DNA from: Gemmatimonadota bacterium
GTDB taxonomy: Bacteria > Gemmatimonadota > Gemmatimonadetes > Gemmatimonadales > Gemmatimonadaceae
Length of the DNA: 64,000 bases
Reading direction: 5' to 3'
NCBI GenBank assembly: GCA_040388625.1
Contig: JAZKBK010000006.1
Coordinates: 358,702-422,701 of the forward strand
The notes beneath the pieces were generated by a model. That model made no database searches. It was not told the origin of the DNA and saw only the letters and a program-made list of their open reading frames with translations. A program made the translations under genes and the position numbers. Shown here in pieces: positions 27,636-36,389 of the stretch; within the stretch, counting starts at the first letter, position 1; each line of letters opens with the position of its first letter.

Positions 27636-28832
27636 ATGCCAGCCACAAAAAGGGATCTGACGGGACGCGAAAAGCAGCTCACACATCTTTCAGCTGTTGG
27701 CAAAGCGCCACCTCTACTCGGCAGATCGCTGCTCCTTGTCTTCGTCATCATGTTTGGTGCGACGGCGAGTTTCTATCTATTGCTATCGGTTGTTCCGTTG
27801 TACGCGACAGCCGCAGGAGCAGGCGGGATCGGCGCGGGATTCGCAACCGGAGCACTCATGTGCTCTACAATCGCAGCTGAGTTGGCCACACCGTACATGA
27901 TGGGAAAGTTCGGGTATCGTATTGTGTTGGCTGCTGGCCTCGTGTTCATCGGGTTGCCATCGCTGTTGTTGATCCCCTTCTCCAGCATCGCAGCAATTCT
28001 GGCGATCTCTCTCGTTCGCGGAATCGGGCTCGGTATAACCGTGGTGATAGGCAGCTCTCTCGTTGTGTGGTTCGTCCCCGAAGAGCGGCACAGTGAGGCA
28101 CTGGGACTTTACGGTGTAGTTGTTGGTATACCAGCAGTAGTGGGCCTCCCCCTCGGCGTTTGGCTTGCCGTTCATTTCGGATATGCACCAGTGTTCGTGG
28201 CCGCCGCAGCGGTTGCAACTGTCGCGATACCGGCAGTATTGGGACTGCCTCGCCGCGAATCTGATCTGACTGAGCCGATCGACTTTCTTCACGCACTTCG
28301 AGCACCGGAATTGAACAGGCCAGCGATCATATTTGCGGCCACAGCCATGGCTGCAGGCGTCGTCGTGACATTTCTTCCGCTGGTGGTAACTCAGGCGGAC
28401 GGAAACGTCGCTGCCGCCGGTCTTCTCGTGCAGGCTGTGTCGATGACGTTGATGCGCGGATGGGCCGGCCGTTACGGCGCGCGGCGCAACACGACATTGC
28501 TCACGGCGGCTGTGCTCATGACCGCGGCAGGGATCCTTGCAGTGGCTGCAAGTAGAAACGCAGCCGTCGTACTAACGGCGATGGCAGTATTCGGCGGTGG
28601 TTTCGGCATTGCGCAGAACGCGAGCCTCGCACTCATGTTCGAGCGAGTCTCCAAATCCCGCTACGACGCTGTCAGTGCGTTGTGGAACGCCGCGTACGAC
28701 GCGGGACTAGGTGTCGGAGGCGTCGGGTTCGGCTTGCTTGCCGCTCGCAGTGGATACGGAATGGCGCTTGCGCTCACGGCTGCGCTGGTAGTTGTCGCGC
28801 TCATACCAGCACGACGCCTGGCGGCCAGCTAG
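27636..28832 (+). CDS. MFS transporter
   Basis: 398 aa with 12 predicted membrane segments. Loop 2-3 has GKFGYRIVLA in place of the classical A motif, and the second half contains GWAGRYGARRN. This belongs to the drug/metabolite efflux branch of the major facilitator superfamily; the substrate is unknown. It lies three bases after the anti-sigma stop, in the operon with the cupredoxin fusion and ECF sigma factor, so it is likely under the same control. Its stop overlaps that of the opposite PBP gene by two bases. Confidence 0.88.
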   Translation: MPATKRDLTGREKQLTHLSAVGKAPPLLGRSLLLVFVIMFGATASFYLLLSVVPLYATAAGAGGIGAGFATGALMCSTIAAELATPYMMGKFGYRIVLAAGLVFIGLPSLLLIPFSSIAAILAISLVRGIGLGITVVIGSSLVVWFVPEERHSEALGLYGVVVGIPAVVGLPLGVWLAVHFGYAPVFVAAAAVATVAIPAVLGLPRRESDLTEPIDFLHALRAPELNRPAIIFAATAMAAGVVVTFLPLVVTQADGNVAAAGLLVQAVSMTLMRGWAGRYGARRNTTLLTAAVLMTAAGILAVAASRNAAVVLTAMAVFGGGFGIAQNASLALMFERVSKSRYDAVSALWNAAYDAGLGVGGVGFGLLAARSGYGMALALTAALVVVALIPARRLAAS

Positions 28833-30859
28833 AAAACCAGCGCGCCACCCTTGAACGCAGTCCACGGATCCAGCTTCAGCGAATCCGGCTCGGTGCCTTC
28901 GACCCAATACTCGGTATAGCGCCGATTCGGCGGCGTGAGCGCGTTCGCCATCTGCCCTGTCGCGCGATCGAGCTCCGCGCTGATCACGCCGATCGGCGGC
29001 ATCCAGTCGGTCTCGCGAGCCCCGCGTGCACTGAGATAGGCCGAGACCATGCGGCCCCACACGGGGGCCGCAATCGCGCCACCCGCGGACGCGCTGCCCA
29101 TCGGCGTTGGTCGATCGAAGCCCATCCACACACCGGCGACGATTCCTGGCGCGACACCGATGAACCACGCGTCGGTGTTGTCGTTGGTGGTTCCCGTCTT
29201 CCCCGCGACCGGTATGCTGTAGGGCACGTACTTGCGCACCGCGGTCGCGGTTCCGCGATCCACCACGTCACGCATCATGTCGCGCGTGACGAACGTTACG
29301 CGGGGATCGAGCGCCGGCTGCAGTGCGTGAACCGGCTGCGACATCACCACCTTGCCGCTTGGATCTTCCACCCTGTAAATGAACCTCGGCGTGACCGGCG
29401 TTCCGAGATTCGCGAACGTCGTGTACGCGCTTACGAGATTCAGCGCCTGCACCGCCGACGCACCGATCGCGCTTGCCGGAACCGGGGCGATCGGCGACGT
29501 GATGCCCATTCGCCGCGCGGTCGCAATGACGGAATCCATACCGAGCTTCTGGCCCAGCTCGACGGCAACGATGTTGCGCGACTTCGCGAGCGCTTCGCGC
29601 ATCGTGATCATGCCGAGGTAACGGTGATCGTCATCGTCGGGACGGTAGTAGCGACCGTTGGGAAGAAGAATCGCGATTGCAGTATCCGCGAGCATCGTCG
29701 TCGGTGCGAGACTGTCTGCCACTGCTGTAGCGTAGACAATCGGCTTGAACGAAGAGCCCGGCTGCCGCATCCCGTCGATGGCGCGGTCGTAGGAGCTGCG
29801 TGCGTAGTCCCGCCCGCCGACCAGCGCGCGCACGTCTCCGGTGTTCGGATCCAGAGCCACAACCGCTCCCTGCAGGTAATCCTTCCCGGACGCGATCGTC
29901 GGGTGCCTGTATCCCGGCCGTGCCTCTATTGCATCTGCTTCGGCGCGCAGTGCGTCGGTCGCAGCCGTCTGCATCAGGGGATCGATGCTCGTATAGATGC
30001 GATATCCACCGGACATAACCGGAATCCCCGCGCGGGTTGCCTGGATGCGCACCACATCGATGAAGTACTGTGCGGGCGCCGGCATTCCCCAGTTGGGAGC
30101 CGTGACGAGCGGAGTGGCGCGTGCACTGTTGAACTCCGATTGCGTTATGTAGTGCTGCTGCTGCATCAGCACGAGAACCGTATTGCGTCGCTCGACCGTG
30201 CGCGCCGGATGCAGCACCGGATCGTATATCCCCGGTCCCTTGGGCATCGCGGCGAGTGTCGCAGCTTCGGGAAGTGTCAGCTTGCTCGCCGATTTCCCGA
30301 AGTAGTGCTGCGCGGCGCTCTCGATTCCGTAGTAGCCGTGCCCGAACGATATGACGTTGAGATAGGCTTCGAGGATCTGTTCCTTGTTGTAGTGCTTCTC
30401 CATCTCGCGCGCAGCCTGCTGCTCGCGCCGCTTGCGTTCCAGACGCGCGAGCGCCGACTGATCGCTGTCATTCCGGTTGATGATGTCCGGATGCATGTTG
30501 CCGACCAGCTGCTGCGTGATGGTGCTCGCGCCGCGCCGGTCGCCCATGATGTCGTCCTTTATCGCGCCGGCGATGCCGATGAGATCGACGCCGTTGTGTT
30601 GATAGAAGCGCTGATCCTCGACCGCCACGAACGCCTGACCGACGTACTTCGGGAGTGTGCGGATCGAGATGCTGGTGCGCAGTTCTCTGCCGATCTCGCC
30701 GACGAGCGTTCCGTCATTGGCGAAGACGAGCGACGCCTGCGGCAGCGGGTCGATCCGCCACGGGTCGCCTGAACTGCTCTGGGCGCCCGCGCTCAGCACG
30801 GGCGTCGCAAGGAGCAGGAACGCGCTGGTCAGGGCGATCCGCCGTGCGGCAAGGAGCAT
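28829..30859 (-). CDS. Class A penicillin-binding protein (PBP1A family)
   Basis: Bifunctional peptidoglycan synthase, about 676 aa, anchored by an N-terminal hydrophobic segment. The glycosyltransferase domain has EDQRFYQHNG (catalytic Glu about 81), GASTITQQLV and KEQILEAYLN. The transpeptidase has SSFKP (catalytic Ser about 369), SRN and KTGTT. It lacks the OB-fold insert and is shorter than E. coli PBP1A. Start at ATG 30859 gives a signal-anchor; 30889 is a further in-frame start. It is divergent from the MarR regulator and convergent with the MFS gene. Confidence 0.94.
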   Translation of the reverse strand: MLLAARRIALTSAFLLLATPVLSAGAQSSSGDPWRIDPLPQASLVFANDGTLVGEIGRELRTSISIRTLPKYVGQAFVAVEDQRFYQHNGVDLIGIAGAIKDDIMGDRRGASTITQQLVGNMHPDIINRNDSDQSALARLERKRREQQAAREMEKHYNKEQILEAYLNVISFGHGYYGIESAAQHYFGKSASKLTLPEAATLAAMPKGPGIYDPVLHPARTVERRNTVLVLMQQQHYITQSEFNSARATPLVTAPNWGMPAPAQYFIDVVRIQATRAGIPVMSGGYRIYTSIDPLMQTAATDALRAEADAIEARPGYRHPTIASGKDYLQGAVVALDPNTGDVRALVGGRDYARSSYDRAIDGMRQPGSSFKPIVYATAVADSLAPTTMLADTAIAILLPNGRYYRPDDDDHRYLGMITMREALAKSRNIVAVELGQKLGMDSVIATARRMGITSPIAPVPASAIGASAVQALNLVSAYTTFANLGTPVTPRFIYRVEDPSGKVVMSQPVHALQPALDPRVTFVTRDMMRDVVDRGTATAVRKYVPYSIPVAGKTGTTNDNTDAWFIGVAPGIVAGVWMGFDRPTPMGSASAGGAIAAPVWGRMVSAYLSARGARETDWMPPIGVISAELDRATGQMANALTPPNRRYTEYWVEGTEPDSLKLDPWTAFKGGALVF

Positions 30860-30900
30860 GCTTTCGAAGATAACCCCGCGTTGGTACACTTTGCGCCTAT

Positions 30901-30932
30901 GTCCTTGCAGGACGGTGTGTTAGCTTCACACC
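30901..30932. promoter_or_regulatory. Two adjacent inverted repeats before the MarR gene
   Basis: GTCCT-TGC-AGGAC (30901-30913) and GGTGTG-N7-CACACC (30914-30932) abut each other and end one base before the MarR start codon. They also lie 42 bases from the divergent PBP start. They are candidate operators for the regulator itself. Confidence 0.4.
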
Positions 30933-30933
30933 C

Positions 30934-31428
30934 ATGGGTTCCAATACAAATCCCCCGGAGTCGGTAGCAAGTGCCCTCGTGGCGATCCGTCGCCTCGTCC
31001 GGACGCTTCGAACGACTGCCGTTTCGGTCGAGCGGGAAACCGGTCTGAGTACCGCTCAAACGTTCGTTCTGCAACTGTTGCTCGAAGCGCCTGCGGAGTC
31101 GATGAACGACCTCGCGGCGCGAACGTCCACAGACCAGAGCTCCGTGTCGGTGGTGGTCAGCCGGCTCGAGGCCAAGGGGCTCGTTTCCCGTCTCAACTCG
31201 GCCACTGACGCGCGGCGCACCCAGGTCGTCATAACGGCCGAAGGGACCGCACTCATGCACCGCAAGCCGCCCACGGTGCAGGAGCGACTCACCCGCGCAC
31301 TCTCGGCCATGCCTGCCGGCTCGCTCGGCCAGCTATCCAGTGAATTGAACAGCCTCGTCTCCCTGATGGGCGCCGATGAAGAACCCGCCACCCTGATCTT
31401 CGAAGATGACGCAGCCGGCAGCAGTTGA
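30934..31428 (+). CDS. MarR-family transcription regulator
   Basis: 164 aa. The winged helix is clear: TGLSTAQTFVLQLLLEAP, MNDLAARTSTDQSSVSVVVSRLEAKGLVSR with the wing DARRTQVVITAEG. An acidic tail follows. It overlaps the ClC channel gene by 23 bases, so it very probably regulates that gene, and possibly the divergent PBP. The ligand is unknown. Confidence 0.9.
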   Translation: MGSNTNPPESVASALVAIRRLVRTLRTTAVSVERETGLSTAQTFVLQLLLEAPAESMNDLAARTSTDQSSVSVVVSRLEAKGLVSRLNSATDARRTQVVITAEGTALMHRKPPTVQERLTRALSAMPAGSLGQLSSELNSLVSLMGADEEPATLIFEDDAAGSS

Positions 31429-32878
31429 ATCACAGCATACCCCACCCTTCTACGACGTTGAACAACGCCGAACGCTGGTCATTTCCGGGCTTGCGATAAT
31501 CGTTGGCGTGGGCGCTGTGGGAATCGCAAGACTCCTCATCGCCGCGATCGCGCTCGTCACCAACATCTCCTTCTTCGGCAGATTCACAGCACATAGCGTC
31601 TCACCGGCCGACAACCACCTCGGCATCTGGGTGATGATCGTCCCGGTGATCGGCGGAGTCATCGTCGGATTGATGGCGCGCTATGGGTCAGGAGCGATTC
31701 GCGGCCACGGCATTCCGGAGGCGATGGAGCAGATACTCACCAACGAGAGCAAGATCTCGCCGAAGATCACCGTCTTGAAGCCGTTGTCGGCTGCTATCGC
31801 AATCGGCAGCGGCGGACCGTTCGGCGCGGAAGGCCCGATCATCGCAACCGGCGGCGCGCTGGGATCGCTCGTCGGTCAGGTACTCCACACCACTCCCGAC
31901 GAGCGGAAGACCCTGCTCGCCGCAGGTGCGGCTGCAGGAATGGCGGCGATCTTCGGCACGCCGGTAGCGGCTGTCCTTCTTGCAATCGAGCTGCTGCTGT
32001 TCGAATACCGCCCGCGCTCGCTCGTCCCGGTCGCTCTCGCATCCGCGACCGCGACGGGAATCCGCATGGTATTCGAGGGCTCCGCCGGAGTCTTCGCGAT
32101 GCCACAGTTGACGCAGCCGAGTGGCGAGGCGTTGACGGCATATATGGTGTTGGGCGCAATCGTTGGCGTCGCCGCCGTCGGAGTGACCAAGTCGCTGTAT
32201 TACATCGAGGAAGGTTTCGAGAAGCTTCCGATCCACTGGATGTGGTTCCCTGCCCTTGGCGCCGTCGTGGTTGGTATCATCGGATACTTCGAGCCGCGCA
32301 CACTGGGCGTCGGGTACGACAACATCTCGAACATTCTCGCCGGCAACTTCACCAATGCCGTGCTCATCGCCCTGGTCGTACTCAAGTTCGTCTCGTGGTC
32401 GATTGCACTCGGCAGCGGCACCTCGGGCGGAACGCTCGCACCGTTGTTCACCATCGGCGGTGGACTCGGCGCGCTGCTCGGGATATTGTGCGTGCACTGG
32501 TTTCCGGGTCTGGGCGTCGACCCGCGCATCGCCGCACTTGTTGGAATGGCGGCGATCTTTGCCGGCGCGTCGCGCGCGTTGCTCACTTCCGTCGTGTTCG
32601 CCTTCGAGACGACCCGACAACCGATCGGCCTCCTGCCATTGCTGGGCGGCTGCAGCGCGGCGTTCATCATATCATCTCTCATGATGCGCTACACCATCAT
32701 GACGGAGAAGCTGGCGCGACGCGGCACCCACGTACCCACCGAGTACATCGCTGCGGACCCAACCGAGATCGCGCGGCGCGACGCAGAAGCGGTGCGCCAT
32801 CGACACTTCGATCTGCCGACGGACTTTGGCGCAGCGCGGCGTGAGGCCAGGGAGTCGCGCAAGACGGAGATTCTCTAG
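31406..32878 (+). CDS. ClC-family chloride channel/antiporter
   Basis: 490 aa, about 10-12 membrane segments. The three selectivity motifs are present: GHGIPE (for GSGIP), GAEGPII with the gating glutamate (for GREGP), and GGTLAPLF. The retained gating Glu is compatible with either H+/Cl- exchange or a gated channel. There are no CBS domains; the C-terminal 50 residues are charged and cytoplasmic. It starts inside the MarR gene and is translated with it. Confidence 0.92.
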   Translation: MTQPAAVESQHTPPFYDVEQRRTLVISGLAIIVGVGAVGIARLLIAAIALVTNISFFGRFTAHSVSPADNHLGIWVMIVPVIGGVIVGLMARYGSGAIRGHGIPEAMEQILTNESKISPKITVLKPLSAAIAIGSGGPFGAEGPIIATGGALGSLVGQVLHTTPDERKTLLAAGAAAGMAAIFGTPVAAVLLAIELLLFEYRPRSLVPVALASATATGIRMVFEGSAGVFAMPQLTQPSGEALTAYMVLGAIVGVAAVGVTKSLYYIEEGFEKLPIHWMWFPALGAVVVGIIGYFEPRTLGVGYDNISNILAGNFTNAVLIALVVLKFVSWSIALGSGTSGGTLAPLFTIGGGLGALLGILCVHWFPGLGVDPRIAALVGMAAIFAGASRALLTSVVFAFETTRQPIGLLPLLGGCSAAFIISSLMMRYTIMTEKLARRGTHVPTEYIAADPTEIARRDAEAVRHRHFDLPTDFGAARREARESRKTEIL

Positions 32879-32932
32879 CGCGGATGTTTTATCTTTCTCG
32901 CCTGATACCTTAGATCGGAGATTCAGGCAGCG

Positions 32933-33589
32933 ATGACAGACGCGACGCGGTACGTCGAACAGATTCCCATGCATGTCGGGCCCGTAACCCTCGAAGGGCA
33001 ACGGGCCCGTCTCATTCCAATGACCCGCGATCACGTGGATGCGCTGTTCAGAGCCGCGGATTTCCCTGCGATCTGGGAACACACGGGGACACGTCCGATA
33101 AAGACGGTCGATGACATGCGACGCTACGTCGATGTCGCACTCGCTGAAGCGGCGGCGGGAACTGCCGTTCCATTCGTCACGACCGACCCGGTAACCGGCG
33201 AGATCATCGGCTCCACGCGATTCGCGAACATGAGTCTCGCCGATCACCGCGTCGAGATCGGATGGACGTGGATGCGCCCCGACCGTCAGCGTACGGGAGT
33301 GAATGGCGAGGCGAAGGCGATGATGTTGCGCCAGGCCTTCGATGTGTGGGGCGCGCTACGCGTGGAGATCAAGACCGATGTGCGCAACACGAGATCGCGC
33401 GCGGCAATCGAGCGGATAGGAGGCCTGTACGAAGGCACCTTCCGGCAGCACATGGTCGTGCGCGACGGCCGCGTGCGTGATACGGTCTACTACAGCATCA
33501 TGGATTACGATTGGCGAGACCCGAACCACCGCGCGTACAAGAACGCCGTCTCGTATGGCATCACGCCAAATCCGGAGCCACTGGTTTGA
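32933..33589 (+). CDS. GNAT acetyltransferase, RimJ/RimL type (copy A)
   Basis: 218 aa acyl-CoA-dependent N-acyltransferase. The core contains VTLEGQRARLIPM, the VEIGWTWMRPDRQRTGVNGEAK acyl-CoA loop and the IERIGGLYEGTFRQHM helix typical of the RimJ/RimL branch. It is a close paralogue of the gene at 39637-40290, on the opposite strand. Substrate unknown. Its stop overlaps the TTG start of the PhzF-like gene. Confidence 0.88.
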   Translation: MTDATRYVEQIPMHVGPVTLEGQRARLIPMTRDHVDALFRAADFPAIWEHTGTRPIKTVDDMRRYVDVALAEAAAGTAVPFVTTDPVTGEIIGSTRFANMSLADHRVEIGWTWMRPDRQRTGVNGEAKAMMLRQAFDVWGALRVEIKTDVRNTRSRAAIERIGGLYEGTFRQHMVVRDGRVRDTVYYSIMDYDWRDPNHRAYKNAVSYGITPNPEPLV

Positions 33590-34500
33590 GCAACTCATAC
33601 GCGTATCACACCCTCGACGTCTTCACCGATACGATATTCGGCGGCAACCCGCTCGCGGTACTGACCGATGCACGCGGACTGAATACGGAGCAGATGCAAC
33701 AGATCTGCAGAGAGTTCAATCTCTCGGAGACCGTATTCGTACTTCCACCCGAAGACCCGTCGCACACGCGACGCGTTCGCATCTTCACGCCAGGCCGGGA
33801 GCTGCCGTTCGCGGGGCATCCAACCGTCGGCACTGCGTTTCTTCTCGCTGCGACAGGAATGATACCACTGACCGAAGGCGCGACGCACATCGTGCTGGGC
33901 GAAGGCGTGGGGCCTGTTCCGGTGACGATACGTGTCGAGGCCGGAAAGCCGGTTTCCGCGGAGCTCACAACCGCGCAAGCGCCGGAGTTCAGAGGTGACG
34001 CGCCAACGGCACGCGACATCGCCGCTCTCCTATCACTGGACGTATCGGATGTGTCGACTACACCACTGACGGCTGAAGCGGTATCGTGCGGGGTTCCATT
34101 CCTCATTGCGCCGCTCGCGAGTCGCGACGCCGTCAGTCGCGCAAGGCTCGACCGCGCGACGTGGGAGCGAGTGCTGGCGAATGGATGGACGAAGGAAGTG
34201 TATCTCTTCGACGCGCGTGCAGTGTCAACGGGTGGTGCGATCCGCGCGCGGATGTTCGCACCGAGCCTGGGGATTGGCGAGGACCCGGCGACTGGCTCTG
34301 CAGCTGCGTGTCTCGCAGCGTATCTCGCGAAACATGCAGCAGACGGCGCAGCGCTGAGCTGGACCGTCGAGCAGGGCTTCGAGATGGGGCGACCGAGCAT
34401 TCTGTCGCTGTCGGCCGAGAAGAGTGCCGGGAAGATCGGAGCGGTCAAGGTCGCGGGAAAGTCGGTGTTGGTGAGCCAGGGCACACTGCGGGTGCGGTAG
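33586..34500 (+). CDS. PhzF-family isomerase/epimerase
   Basis: 304 aa. The family signatures are present: FGGNPLAVL, the catalytic Glu in NLSETVF (about 46), FAGHPTVGTAF, and GEDPATGSAAACLAAYL in the second half. PhzF-like proteins isomerise or epimerise small acids; most members, including this one, have unknown substrates. A TTG at 33586 forms a TTGA overlap with the GNAT stop and gives an exact family N-terminus (YAYHTLDVFTD). The upstream in-frame codons lie in the GNAT gene. Confidence 0.88.
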   Translation: MSNSYAYHTLDVFTDTIFGGNPLAVLTDARGLNTEQMQQICREFNLSETVFVLPPEDPSHTRRVRIFTPGRELPFAGHPTVGTAFLLAATGMIPLTEGATHIVLGEGVGPVPVTIRVEAGKPVSAELTTAQAPEFRGDAPTARDIAALLSLDVSDVSTTPLTAEAVSCGVPFLIAPLASRDAVSRARLDRATWERVLANGWTKEVYLFDARAVSTGGAIRARMFAPSLGIGEDPATGSAAACLAAYLAKHAADGAALSWTVEQGFEMGRPSILSLSAEKSAGKIGAVKVAGKSVLVSQGTLRVR

Positions 34501-34599
34501 ACCGACGTCCGACGCGGCGCCGAATTGGTAGTCCCGCGCCAGGGCTCGATATATCCGCCGCACCTACCGTCGCCTTCCGACCAGTGTGAAGTTTCTACC

Positions 34600-35499
34600 A
34601 TGGCCGACGTTGTGAACCTCACCATCGCGCAATTCCAACCGAAGAAAGGCGATTACTCAGGCAATCTCAAGCGATTCGAACAACTGTTCGAGTCGTTCAT
34701 GAGCGCCGATCCACGCCCTGACGTCATCGCGTTCTCCGAAACCGTGCTCTCTGGCTATTTCGTCGAAGGCGGTGTTCGCGACGTTGCGTTGCCGGCCTCG
34801 ACTTTTGCGACCGACGTCAACCGTGCCTTTCGCGCGCGCTGCACCGGACAGGTCGATGTGGTTGCAGGATTCTACGAGCTGCACGAAAACACGTATTTCA
34901 ACAGCGCGATTTACGTCACACTCGGCGGTGACGAACCGGTGATTGCGCACGTGCACCGCAAGGTCTTTCTCCCCACGTACGGTCTCTTCGACGAAGAAAG
35001 ATTCGTCGAACATGGACTCGGGGTTCGCGCGTTCGACACGCGCTGGGGACGCGCCGCTATTCTCATCTGCGAGGATGCATGGCACGCGCTCACGGCTACA
35101 GCGGCAGCGCTCGACGGCGCGCAGATCATCTTCGTTCCATCTGCATCTCCCGCGCGTGGTGCGTGGCCACAACCGGACGAGGAGATACGCGGCCCCGCGA
35201 GCATGCATCGATGGGAGCGTCTCGCGCGCGATCGCGCGGAGGAGCATGGCGTCTTCGTAGCTCTGATTCAGCTCACGGGCAACGAAGGCGGGAAGGCATT
35301 TCCCGGCGGCTCGGTGATCGCGGGGCCGCACGGCGACATTCGCGCGCGTGCGCCGCTGTGGGACGAGGCTTCGATATCGGTTTCACTCGACCTTGGCGAC
35401 ATTACCCGCGCGCGCGCATCCTCACCGTTGCTCGCGGACCTCAGAACGATGTTGCCGCACATGCTGCGCTCACTCGGACGCGCCGGCGAGCGCGAGTAG
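34600..35499 (+). CDS. Nitrilase-family amidohydrolase, probable NadE glutaminase partner
   Basis: 299 aa CN hydrolase with the complete triad: Glu47 (FSETVLSGY), Lys121 (HRKVFLPTYG) and Cys157 (LICEDAWH). NadE follows only six bases after its stop. In most bacteria the glutaminase of glutamine-dependent NAD synthetase is the N-terminal part of NadE itself, and it has this same fold and similar motifs (KVFLPTYGLFDE). I infer that this gene is that module as a separate protein. A free-standing amidase is the alternative. Confidence 0.85.
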   Translation: MADVVNLTIAQFQPKKGDYSGNLKRFEQLFESFMSADPRPDVIAFSETVLSGYFVEGGVRDVALPASTFATDVNRAFRARCTGQVDVVAGFYELHENTYFNSAIYVTLGGDEPVIAHVHRKVFLPTYGLFDEERFVEHGLGVRAFDTRWGRAAILICEDAWHALTATAAALDGAQIIFVPSASPARGAWPQPDEEIRGPASMHRWERLARDRAEEHGVFVALIQLTGNEGGKAFPGGSVIAGPHGDIRARAPLWDEASISVSLDLGDITRARASSPLLADLRTMLPHMLRSLGRAGERE

Positions 35500-35505
35500 G
35501 CTGTC

Positions 35506-36354
35506 GTGAAACGCGTCGCACCGATTGTCACGGGCACAACGCCACCGCCGCTGGCGCTCGATTGCGAGCTCACAACCGAATGGCTGGTTGCTTTTCTGCG
35601 CGCAGAGTTCAAGCGGCGCGGTTTCAAGAAGGCCGTAGTCGGCATGTCGGGGGGAGTCGACTCTGCCGTCACCGGATTTCTCTCCGCGCGCGCGCTTGGC
35701 GCTGAGAATACGATTGCAGTCAGGATGCCGTATCGCACGAGCAACCCACAATCACTGGAACATGCCAGGCTCGTAACAGAGGCGCTCGGCACGGTGGAGC
35801 GCACGATCGAGATCTCCGCCGCGGTGGACGGATATCTCGAAAACGAGCCTGACGCTGATGCGTCCCGGCGCGGCAATGTCATGGCGCGGATGCGAATGAT
35901 CGTGTTGTTCGACCTCTCCGCGAAATATCATGCACTGCCTGTCGGAACGGGCAACAAGACCGAGCGGCTCTTTGGCTATTTCACCTGGCATGCAGACGAC
36001 TCGCCGCCGATCAACCCGTTGGGCGATCTCTTCAAGACCCAGGTGTGGGAACTTGCCAGATTCCTTGGCGTTCCCGATGCGATCATCAACAAGCCCGCGA
36101 CAGCGGACCTGATTCAGGGTCAGACGGACGAGAGCGATTTCGGCATCTCGTACGCGAACGCCGATGCGATTCTCAACTGGTTGCTGACGGGCTACACACC
36201 CCAAGAGATAGTCGCGCACGGCTTCGCTGCAGCCGACGTGGAGATCGTGCGCAAGCGCCTCGGATCGACTCACTGGAAGCGCAAGCTTCCGACAGTCGCC
36301 ATGCTGAGCCCGACGGCGATTGGCGAATCGTACCTGCGGCCGGTGGACTACTAG
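35506..36354 (+). CDS. nadE: NAD+ synthetase, ammonia-using domain only
   Basis: 282 aa. Amidates deamido-NAD to NAD+ with ATP. The PP-loop SGGVDS (48-53), GTGNKTERLFGY, KTQVWELARFLGVP and DLIQGQTDE segments are those of the NadE synthetase domain. It begins at GTG 35506 and lacks an attached glutaminase domain; the neighbouring CN hydrolase could supply ammonia. The C-terminal HWKRKLP segment is intact. Confidence 0.94.
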   Translation: MKRVAPIVTGTTPPPLALDCELTTEWLVAFLRAEFKRRGFKKAVVGMSGGVDSAVTGFLSARALGAENTIAVRMPYRTSNPQSLEHARLVTEALGTVERTIEISAAVDGYLENEPDADASRRGNVMARMRMIVLFDLSAKYHALPVGTGNKTERLFGYFTWHADDSPPINPLGDLFKTQVWELARFLGVPDAIINKPATADLIQGQTDESDFGISYANADAILNWLLTGYTPQEIVAHGFAAADVEIVRKRLGSTHWKRKLPTVAMLSPTAIGESYLRPVDY

Positions 36355-36389
36355 GGGGAGACGGCACGAGCCGCGGCACGACCTGTCTC

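Noticed and set aside
28682-30772. 696-aa reading frame on the plus strand
   Set aside because: It lies opposite the PBP1A gene, whose catalytic motifs are all intact; the long frame is Arg/His-rich and matches no family, as expected of a GC-rich antisense shadow.
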